From assembly GCA_022647565.1 (NCBI GenBank), contig JALCLA010000002.1:248001-312000 (forward strand): 64,000 bases of DNA. Direction: 5' to 3'. The position numbers were made by a program, and so were the translations under genes. Below the pieces are notes generated by a model. The model did no database searches, was not told the DNA's origin, and worked only from the letters and a program-made list of their open reading frames with translations. Source of the DNA: Chiayiivirga sp. (GTDB taxonomy: Bacteria > Pseudomonadota > Gammaproteobacteria > Xanthomonadales > Xanthomonadaceae). This document shows, piece after piece, positions 56,215 to 64,000 of this stretch (positions are counted from its first letter, which is position 1; every line of letters begins with the position of its first letter).

Positions 56215-57378
56215 TCAGGCGGCCTTGGCCGCGGCGACGACCTTCTTGGCGCCGTCGTTGATGTCGTCGGCGGGCGTGATGGCGAGGCCGGAGCTCTTGA
56301 GCAGCGCCTTGCCGGCGTCGACATTGGTGCCTTCCAGGCGCACCACCACGGGCACCTTGACGCCGACTTCCTTCACCGCGGCGATGATGCCCTCGGCGAT
56401 CATGTCGCAGCGCACGATGCCGCCGAAGATGTTGACGAAGATCGCCTTCACGTCGGGCGAACGCAGGATCAGCTTGAAGGCCTCGGTGACGCGTTCCTTG
56501 GTGGCGCCGCCGCCCACATCGAGGAAGTTCGCCGGCTCGCCACCGTTGAGCTTGATCACGTCCATCGTGGCCATGGCGAGGCCGGCGCCGTTCACCATGC
56601 AGCCGATGTTGCCGTCCATGGTGACGTAGTTGAGGTTGTGCTGGGTGGCCAGCACCTCGGTCTCGTCTTCCTGACGCACGTCGCGCATCGCCACCAGCTT
56701 GGGCTGGCGGAACTCGGCGTTGTCATCGGAGTTGATCTTGCCGTCCAGCGCCATCAGGTCGCCGTCGACGATCGCGAGCGGATTCAGTTCCACCAGCGAG
56801 AGATCCTTGTCGTTGAACAGCTTGAACAGGCCCGACATGATCTTGGTGAGCTGGCCCACCTGCTTGGCATTGAGCCCGAGCGCAAAGCCCATCTGGCGGC
56901 ACTGGTAGGGCTGCAGGCCCTGCACGTAGCTCACGTTGAGGGTCTGGATCGCGTCCGGGTTGTCGTGCGCGGTCTTCTCGATTTCCACGCCGCCTTCGGC
57001 CGAGGCGATGTAGGTGAGGCTGCGGGTGGCGCGGTCCACCAGCACCGACAGGTACAGCTCCTTGTCGATGTTGGTGGCCTGGGTCACCAGCACGCAATCC
57101 ACCGGCAGGGCGCGGCCACCGGACTGGTAGGTTTCCATGCGCGTGCCAAGCATGCCCTTGGCCGCTTCGCGCACCGACTCGAGCGTCTTGCACAGCTTCA
57201 CGCCGCCGGCCTTGCCGCGACCACCGGCATGGATCTGGGCCTTCACCACCCAGAAATCGCCGCCGATGGCCTTGGCCACGTCCACCGCCTCGTCCGCGCT
57301 GCGCGCAACCTTGCCGGCCGGTACCGGAATGCCGACCTCGGCGAACAGTTCCTTGGCCTGATACTCGTGGAAATTCAT
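56215..57378 (-). CDS. sucC: Succinyl-CoA synthetase beta subunit
   Basis: The nucleotide-binding partner of SucD, with 387 residues. The ATP-grasp domain begins [20 protein letters not shown] and continues with [20 protein letters not shown] near 45. [20 protein letters not shown] near 205 holds the metal-binding acidic residues. [19 protein letters not shown] and [18 protein letters not shown] lie in the C-terminal half. The ATG at 57378 is divergent from pilS, with 169 bases between. Confidence 0.97.
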   Translation of the reverse strand: MNFHEYQAKELFAEVGIPVPAGKVARSADEAVDVAKAIGGDFWVVKAQIHAGGRGKAGGVKLCKTLESVREAAKGMLGTRMETYQSGGRALPVDCVLVTQATNIDKELYLSVLVDRATRSLTYIASAEGGVEIEKTAHDNPDAIQTLNVSYVQGLQPYQCRQMGFALGLNAKQVGQLTKIMSGLFKLFNDKDLSLVELNPLAIVDGDLMALDGKINSDDNAEFRQPKLVAMRDVRQEDETEVLATQHNLNYVTMDGNIGCMVNGAGLAMATMDVIKLNGGEPANFLDVGGGATKERVTEAFKLILRSPDVKAIFVNIFGGIVRCDMIAEGIIAAVKEVGVKVPVVVRLEGTNVDAGKALLKSSGLAITPADDINDGAKKVVAAAKAA

Positions 57379-57547
57379 GCATCACCTGTGTGGAAGGCGG
57401 TCCGGGCGAACGCCGGGGCCGGGGCAGGCGGGCCAGACGGCCCGCGAAGGCCGCGTATTGTGGCGAACGGGGCAGGCAAAGGCAAAGACGCGGGGGGCCG
57501 TCGCCGGCGGCTATACTCGGGCCAAGCCGCCGCGGCCGGGAGACTGC

Positions 57548-59209
57548 ATGGCCGTCACCCCAACGCCGCCCAGCGCGCCCGAAGAGCGCAGCACCGACGC
57601 CGCGCTGCGCCGCGAACTGTATTTCTTCACCCTGTACCGCTCGCTGGAAGCGGCGCTGTTCGTGCTCCTGGCCTTCAGCCCGCTGATCACGCCGTTCGCG
57701 GAGCTGCGCCAGCCGCTGTTTGCGCGCGCGGTGGCATCGACCTACCTGCTGGCCGCGCTCGTGCTGCTGCTCGCCGGACGCAAGCCGCGCTTCGGTCTGG
57801 CCCGCCAGGTGGCGCTGGGGCTGAGCATCGACATCGCCGCCGCGCTCGCGATGATCCACGCGATGTCCGGGGTGGAGAACGGCGTTGCGCTCCTGCTCAC
57901 GGTGAACATCGGGGCCGGTGCGCTGCTCTTGCCGCTGCGCTGGGGGCTGGGGTTCGCCATCGCCGCGCTCGCCTTGGGCGTGTTCGAGTTCTATTTCACC
58001 CGCGCCGAGTTCGGCGACACCGGGCGCAACCTGGCCGAAGTGCTGATGTTCGGCGCCACCTGGCTGGCGGCGGCGGGCCTGTGCCACATGCTGGGGCGGC
58101 AGATGCGCGAGTCGCACGCGCTGGCATCGCAGCGCGGCGCCGAGGTGGCCAACCTCGCGCAACTCAACGAGCTCATCATCCGGCGCATGCGCACCGGCGT
58201 GCTGGTGGTGGATGCCGGCGGCCGCATCCAGATGCTCAACGAATCCGCCTGGCACTCGCTCGGCCAGCCCAGCCCGAACCAGAACGTGCTCGAAGGCGTG
58301 TCGGAGGAACTGTCGCGCCGCCTTTACCAGTGGCGCTTCGAGAACCAGAACGACACGCGCCCGCTGGAGCTCGGCCCCGACATCAAGCCGGTGGTACCGC
58401 GCTTCGCCAAACTCACCGTCACCGACGAGCTGTTCCTGATCTTTCTCGACGATACCTCGCTGGTGTCGCGCCGCGCCGAGGAGCTCACCCTCTCCACGCT
58501 CGGCCGGCTCTCGGCCAGCATCGCGCACGAGATCCGCAATCCGCTGGCCGCGATCAGCTACTCGGCGCAACTGCTGGAAGAATCCCCGGCCCTGCCCGAT
58601 ACCGACCGGCGCCTGGTGGAGATCATCGTGGCGCACTGCAACCGCATGAACGGCATCGTGGAGAACGTGCTCAACCTCTCGCGCCGCGAACGCTCGCGCC
58701 CGGAATCGGTGGATCTGTCGCAGTGGACGATGCAGTTCGTCGACGAGTTCAAGAATACCCACCGCCTGGACCAGGACGAGCTGCGCGCGGTGGCGCAAAG
58801 CCGGCACCTGTTCGGCATGGTGGACCCACAGCAGCTGCACCAGGTGATCACCAACCTGGTGCAGAACGCCCTGGTCTATGGCCGCATGCCGGGCCAACCG
58901 GCGCGCATCACCATCACCGCGCGCCAGCTCAGCGAGAACAGCCCGCCGCTGGTGGAGGTGATCGACCGCGGCCCCGGCATCCCGGCACGCGTGGCCGACA
59001 GCATCTTCGACCCCTTCTTCACCACGCACGAACATGGCACCGGACTCGGCCTGTATCTGGCGCGGCAGCTGTGCGAAGCCAACCAGGCCACGCTGGAATA
59101 CGTGGCCGTGGCCGGTGGCGGCAGCTGCTTCCGCATCAGCCTGGCGCGGGCGCGGCGGGTGGACGCACCGGACGAAGCCGCGTCCATCGCGCGCCGGGCT
59201 GCCGGCTGA
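57548..59209 (+). CDS. pilS: Sensor histidine kinase PilS
   Basis: Membrane sensor that controls type IV pilin transcription through PilR. It has 553 residues. About six hydrophobic helices fill residues 24-190 (ALFVLLAFSPLITPFAEL, then VALLLTVNIGAGALLLPLRW). A PAS-like region follows (IIRRMRTGVLVVDAGGRIQM). The phospho-acceptor His327 is in SASIAHEIRNPLAAIS. The ATPase domain has N-box NLVQNALVYGRM and G-box DRGPGIPARVADSIFDPFF, then GTGLGLYLARQL. Normally pilR follows at once, but here a toxin-antitoxin remnant and repeat array lie between. Confidence 0.94.
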   Translation: MAVTPTPPSAPEERSTDAALRRELYFFTLYRSLEAALFVLLAFSPLITPFAELRQPLFARAVASTYLLAALVLLLAGRKPRFGLARQVALGLSIDIAAALAMIHAMSGVENGVALLLTVNIGAGALLLPLRWGLGFAIAALALGVFEFYFTRAEFGDTGRNLAEVLMFGATWLAAAGLCHMLGRQMRESHALASQRGAEVANLAQLNELIIRRMRTGVLVVDAGGRIQMLNESAWHSLGQPSPNQNVLEGVSEELSRRLYQWRFENQNDTRPLELGPDIKPVVPRFAKLTVTDELFLIFLDDTSLVSRRAEELTLSTLGRLSASIAHEIRNPLAAISYSAQLLEESPALPDTDRRLVEIIVAHCNRMNGIVENVLNLSRRERSRPESVDLSQWTMQFVDEFKNTHRLDQDELRAVAQSRHLFGMVDPQQLHQVITNLVQNALVYGRMPGQPARITITARQLSENSPPLVEVIDRGPGIPARVADSIFDPFFTTHEHGTGLGLYLARQLCEANQATLEYVAVAGGGSCFRISLARARRVDAPDEAASIARRAAG

Positions 59210-59233
59210 CACCGGCGCAGGCCGACCGCGGGC

Positions 59234-59585
59234 TCAGGCTACGGCGCGGGCGAAATCCTCGAAATCAACCAGGTGGCGCGACCCGATCGCATGCACGATG
59301 GCCCAATCGATCGCCTCGTAGCTGTGTACCGCCAGATTGCGGACACCGACTGCCTTCTTCATCCGCACGCAGATGGCTTCATTGATCACCCCGGCTTCGA
59401 ACAGGCGGTCGAAGGCCTGCCCCATGGTCTCGGGTGCCGGCAGTGACAGGTGTGCAAGACGATGTGCCGCGAGGTCCAAGCACAGCGGCACCGCACGACT
59501 GAGGTTCAATACGAGCACGTCCTGCGCATCAGGATCAGCCACCAGGGCCGCGACCTGTTGGGACGTGCGCAATGGATTGACAACC
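59234..59585 (-). pseudogene. HepT-like RNase toxin (DUF86), 3' part, split from its start by a repeat array
   Basis: A HEPN-domain toxin fragment of about 115 codons. It reads DAQDVLVLNLSRAVPLCLDL, then LPAPETMGQAFDRLFEAGVI, MKKAVGVRNLAVHSYEAIDW and VHAIGSRHLVDFEDFARAVA. The RX4HxY active-site motif is intact in VRNLAVHSYE. HepT normally has about 135-145 residues and its first 30-40 are not here. An ATG at 60713 starts MVDERLGVLR, a plausible HepT N-terminus, but that frame meets TGA after about 20 codons inside the array. The 3' part stays open through the array in another frame as far as a TTG at 60709. Whether any toxic product is made is unclear. Confidence 0.78.
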
Positions 59586-60690
59586 CCCGTCCTTCGACTT
59601 CGCGCCTTGGGCGCTACGCTCAGGATGAGCGGGATGCGCGAATGCCGCCGATCATATTGAGACTTGCGCAATTGGCCGACAGCCCGCGTCCTTCGACTTC
59701 GCGCCTTGGACGCTACGCTCAGGATGAGCGGGATTCGCGAATGCCGCCGATCATGTTGAGACTTGCGCAATTGGCCGACAGCCCGCGTCCTTCGACTTCG
59801 CGCCTTGGACGCTACGCTCAGGAAGAGCGGGGTTCGCGAAGGCCGCCGATCATATTGAGACTTGCGCAATTGGCCGACCGCCCGCGTCCTTCGACTTCGC
59901 GCCTTGGACGCTACGCTCAGGAAGAGCGGGGTTCGCGAAGGCCGCCGATCATATTGAGACTTGCGCAATTGGCCGACCGCCCGCGTCCTTCGACTTCGTG
60001 CCTTGGGCGCTACGCTCAGGGTGAGCGGAGTTCGCGACTGCCGCTGATCATGTTGAGACTTGCGCAATTGGCCGACAGCCCGCGTCCTTCGACTTCGCGC
60101 CTTGTGCGCTACGCTCAGGGTGAGCGGAGTTCGCGAAGGCCGCCGATCATGTTGAGACTTGCGCAATTGGCCGACAGCCCGCGTCCTTCGACTTCGTGCC
60201 TTGGACGCTACGCTCAGGATGAGCGGAGTTCGCGAAGGCCGCTGATCATGTTGAGACTTGCGCAATTGGCCGACAGCCCGCGTCCTTCGACTTCGCGCCT
60301 TGGGCGCTACGCTCAGGGTGAGCGGGGTTCGCGAATGCCGCCGATCATGTTGAGACTTGCGCAATTGGCCGACAGCCCGCGTCCTTCGACTTCGCGCCTT
60401 GGACGCTACGCTCAGGAAGAGCGGGGTTCGCGAAGGCCGCCGATCATATTGAGACTTGCGCAATTGGCCGACCGCCCGCGTCCTTCGACTTCGTGCCTTG
60501 GGCGCTACGCTCAGGGTGAGCGGAGTTCGCGACTGCCGCTGATCATGTTGAGACTTGCGCAATTGGCCGACCGCCCGCGTCCTTCGACTTCGCGCCTTGT
60601 GCGCTACGCTCAGGGTGAGCGGGATTCGCGAATGCCGCCGATAATGCCGCTCATCCTGAGCGTAGGCCGCGAAGAGGCCGAAGTCGAAGG
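59586..60690. repeat. Tandem array of 99-bp units (about 11 copies)
   Basis: The marker TTGAGACTTGCGCAATTGG occurs at 59657, 59756, 59855, 59954, 60053, 60152, 60251, 60350, 60449 and 60548, an exact 99-base period. Each unit has a core CGTCCTTCGACTTCGCGCC, a short GGCGCTACGCTCAGGATGAG-like half and a spacer GCGCAATTGGCCGACAGCCC. The last core at about 60650-60690 is inverted. Copies vary by a few substitutions but not by length. Because 99 is a multiple of three, long frames stay open on both strands. The core matches the 39-bp array near 23.2 kb. Confidence 0.95.
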
Positions 60691-60705
60691 ACGCCCAGTC
60701 TCTCG

Positions 60706-60969
60706 TCAACCATTTACGCAGGGCTCAATAGGTCGGCGCGCGCGACGATCAGCCGATCCATGCGCAACTGCGGTCGTCCAGCAAGCGCGCATGGGCGGTA
60801 TCACCGCCACGCACGCGCCGGCCCTTGCGCACCGCGCCCCGCCCCGCCCCGCCCCGCCCCGCCCCGCCCCGCCCCGCCACGCCACGCCACGCCCGACCGA
60901 GCCGAACACGTAGGCCAGGCCGATGCCCGGATGTCGGGCCAGGACCTCCGTCACGGCGTCGATGTCCAC
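60706..60969 (-). pseudogene. MntA-like nucleotidyltransferase antitoxin, truncated by a microsatellite
   Basis: The GTG at 60969 has GGAGG eight bases upstream and reads DIDAVTEVLARHPGIGLAYV, then FGSVGRG, the GS motif of minimal nucleotidyltransferases (MntA). Family members normally continue with a DxD metal motif and reach about 130-140 residues. Here the frame enters a (GGGGC)n run, gives Arg/Gly-rich residues and ends at 60706 after 87 codons, overlapping the hepT ATG (60713). The catalytic Asp pair is missing. MntA silences HepT by AMPylating its Tyr, so without these residues it should be inactive. Confidence 0.65.
60836..60890. repeat. Pentanucleotide microsatellite (GCCCC)8(GCCAC)3
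   Basis: Eight perfect GCCCC units at 60836-60875 continue into three GCCAC units at 60876-60890. The run lies inside the MntA-like frame, directly after the codons for the GS motif. A change by one unit shifts the reading frame. Confidence 0.95.
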
Positions 60970-61090
60970 CGCCAGCCTCCACGAAGCTCCTTTGCCAGCA
61001 TGGCGCGCAGTGTGACGCGGTGCGCGCTCGGTTGGCACCGTGCCGGGCAACGGCTAAGGTGTAGTCCTCCCCGATCCGCCCTTGCACCGC

Positions 61091-62479
<1,389 letters not shown>

Positions 62480-63136
62480 CGCTGTCCAGTGGTATCCCGC
62501 CGGGCTGCATCTCGCCGCCAAGCTGGACAAGCTCCTGTACATCATGCTGAGCGTCGACATCGTCGCCGGCCCCCTGCTCACCCTGATTCTGTACCGGCGC
62601 GGCAAGAAGGGCCTGAACTTCGACCTCGCCACGATTGCAGTCCTGCAATTGGCATTTCCTGGGCTACGGATTGAACACCTTGTGGCAGAACCGCCCCGTG
62701 TTTCTGGTCGGCAGTCAGCAAGCCTTTGCGCTGGTCTTCGCGCCCGAAGTACCGTCGGAAGCTCAGACACGAGCCGAGTCGGAGCATTGGCCGCGATTCC
62801 ATGGCTCCGGCCCATACTTGGCCGCAGTGGACCTGTCGCATCGAGTGGCACGCGACGTTTTCCTGACCTCGCACGACGAAGGCAATGCCGGGCCACTCCT
62901 GGCATCGGACCCTGTACAAGCCATACGGTTTGCTGCGGCAAGAAATCGCCGCCAGCGCCAGCGCGCTCGCAGGCGATGTATCCACACCATCAGGCGTGAA
63001 CCGCGCGGCGCTGCGCTCCCTGGAGTTGATGTCTACGCGCAGCAACCAAGCGGTGGTTCTGATCGATGCCGCTAGCGGCGAACCCTTGCGCATATCCTTG
63101 AGACGAACACCTCCGCGCTCCGACTCAGAGCCATAG
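62480..63136 (+). pseudogene. TfpX/TfpZ-like type IV pilin accessory protein, broken
   Basis: Type IV pilin accessory membrane proteins of the TfpX/TfpZ group lie beside pilin genes. Recognisable sequence begins straight after the pilR stop with WYPAGLHLAAKLDKLLYIML, then SVDIVAGPLLTLILYRRGKK and GLNFDLATIAVLQLA. After a frame change near 62655 it goes on with FLGYGLNTLWQNRPVFLVGS and FALVFAPEVPSEA. After another near 62910 it ends with LYKPYGLLRQEIAASASALA and AVVLIDAASGEPLRISLRRT. The usual N-terminal membrane segment and start codon are missing, so this is a remnant even if the frame changes are sequence errors. The pilin gene itself is not in the window. Confidence 0.75.
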
Positions 63137-63170
63137 CCCTCAAGACAAGAGCGACATCGCAAGGCATGCG

Positions 63171-64000
63171 CTACGGGCCTTCGTCAGCCACCCGCGGGAA
63201 ATTCATGCGCCCCACGCCAGCAGGAATCGGCGCAGCCAGGCAAGCGATTGGTCGCTCGAAGGGACTGCGGAGTGACCCGCTTCCAGCGTCGCCACTTGCG
63301 AGGCGCGAACCGCTGCCGATAGCACCCAACTGCGCGATCACCAGCATTTGTTCCTGCGCGATCTGCGATAAGCCGCTGTCGCGCATCTCCAGCACCGCGC
63401 GTGCCGACTCGTACATCCCTGCGCTGTCGCGTTGCGCAAGTGCCGACCAGGCACGCATCAGGCGCGTCACTGCTTCGGGTTGCTCGCCAGCAAGCCATGC
63501 CGGGTCAATCCAGGCGCCATGCAAATCCTCCGTGGGCAGATGGCCGATACTGGCCATCGCGGCGCGCGCGGCCAGATCGCTCCAGCGCTCGATGTTCTCG
63601 TGTGGTAACGGGCTCGCCGACCATTCCAGCAATGTGAGCAGGGCCGCATCCTTGTCGTCGGGCGCAATCGAGGCCACCCCGCGCAACGCATCCACCAAAT
63701 GAATGGCGCGATCACGCAGTCCCGCGAGATGCAGCTGCGGCGATCCCTCCGGCATCTGGCTACGCGAGGGTGCGCCGCGACCCTCAAGTATGTCGAGCAC
63801 CGGAATCCCGTTGAGCATCAAGACGTCCGGGAACCGTGCGCGCTCCCCCGCGAAACGGGTGCGCGGGGCCTGCAAGGCAACCACGGGGAAGTAGTCCGAA
63901 TGACCTTGGGCTCCCATCATTCGCACGTACGCACGCAGGGTTTTCACGCTGCCGAGATAGCGGGTGACGAAGTCCGCTTGCGTGCTCAGCCCGACACGCG
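63171..64000 (-). CDS. Partial protein of unknown function, 5' end cut by window
   Basis: About 276 C-terminal residues of a longer protein are visible, with the frame open to base 64000. It reads TQADFVTRYLGSVKTLRAYV, then GAQGHSDYFPVVALQAPRTR and FPDVLMLNGIPVLDILEGRG. A helical Ala/Leu-rich region ends in MNFPRVADEGP. The combination of a DYFPVVALQAPR stretch with an upstream domain outside the window recalls the C-terminus of large membrane spermidine-synthase-like proteins, but this is only a suggestion. No catalytic motif is in the visible part. Confidence 0.6.
   Translation of the reverse strand, partial: RVGLSTQADFVTRYLGSVKTLRAYVRMMGAQGHSDYFPVVALQAPRTRFAGERARFPDVLMLNGIPVLDILEGRGAPSRSQMPEGSPQLHLAGLRDRAIHLVDALRGVASIAPDDKDAALLTLLEWSASPLPHENIERWSDLAARAAMASIGHLPTEDLHGAWIDPAWLAGEQPEAVTRLMRAWSALAQRDSAGMYESARAVLEMRDSGLSQIAQEQMLVIAQLGAIGSGSRLASGDAGSGSLRSPFERPIACLAAPIPAGVGRMNFPRVADEGP

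Noticed and set aside
55201..59385. A very long open frame (about 1394 codons) on the plus strand across sucD, sucC and pilS.
   Set aside because: It runs antisense to sucDC and out of frame with pilS, has shadow-type composition rich in His, Arg, Ala and Gly, and matches no family. High GC leaves few stop codons in antisense frames.
59586..60690. CRISPR array.
   Set aside because: The whole 99-base unit is repeated, including the part that would be spacer. There are no unique spacers and no cas genes in the window.
59234..60913. Two long open frames of nearly 490 codons, one per strand, made of 33-residue repeats.
   Set aside because: They follow from a 99-base period without stop codons, not from protein-level conservation. 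Only the HepT part at the end of the minus-strand frame is real protein sequence.

Overview
The window looks like a high-GC gammaproteobacterial chromosome of the Xanthomonadales type (Lysobacteraceae/Rhodanobacteraceae-like). The grounds are the gene order ruvC-ruvA-ruvB-ybgC-tolQRAB-pal-cpoB-queE-queC-tRNA-Lys, the block clpB-pgeF-rluD-bamD-nadE-sucD-sucC-pilS-pilR, TfpX/TfpZ-type pilin accessory sequence, frequent GTG/TTG starts and very GC-rich third positions. This is inferred from synteny and protein character; no 16S gene is present.

Layout. 1-6.5 kb: a class A penicillin-binding protein (cut by the window edge), divergent from a 1468-residue protein with three glycosyltransferase domains. 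6.7-14.1 kb: a transmembrane Ser/Thr kinase, RelA (ppGpp synthesis) and a secreted Ig/cadherin-repeat protein, all on the minus strand. 14.3-20.3 kb: a small exported protein, then hrpA and a 3'-truncated recQ, both riddled with frame breaks. 20.3-21.6 kb: a PIN-toxin/RHH-antitoxin pair with a palindromic operator, next to tRNA-Lys. 21.6-33.2 kb: a long minus-strand run covering queuosine synthesis, the Tol-Pal envelope system and the RuvABC resolvasome, with kup inserted between ruvA and ruvB and a small MITE-like element between tolR and tolA. 33.2-38.5 kb: a lipase-like hydrolase, a GNAT acetyltransferase, aspS, a DUF3011 protein, a lipoprotein and an FmdB-type zinc ribbon protein. 38.6-47.9 kb: membrane protein, ABC-F ATPase, TonB-dependent receptor, YceH, response regulator, Kef-type exchanger and DUF4166. 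47.9-57.4 kb: clpB with a heat-shock-like promoter, pgeF, rluD, bamD, nadE and sucCD. 57.5-63.1 kb: pilS and pilR, unusually separated by about 1.9 kb, followed by a broken TfpX/TfpZ gene. The window ends inside an unknown gene.

The most unusual structure lies between pilS and pilR. A MntA/HepT-type toxin-antitoxin locus has been invaded by a tandem array of 99-bp units (about 11 copies, 59.6-60.7 kb). The array separates the first ten codons of hepT from the rest, and a (GCCCC)n microsatellite lies in the nucleotidyltransferase gene just after its GS motif. The array shares its core with a 39-bp array near 23.2 kb. A second repeat family, a long palindrome built on CGCAAAGGACGCAAAGG, sits at two junctions between convergent genes (6.6 kb and 53.3 kb).

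Sequence quality needs attention. relA, the Ig-repeat gene, the 14.4-kb gene, the ABC-F gene and clpB each become full length once one to three single-base indels are corrected. Between 17.06 and 20.3 kb the frame changes roughly every hundred bases. Assembly or consensus error is the simplest explanation, so loss of function should not be assumed for these essential or core genes.
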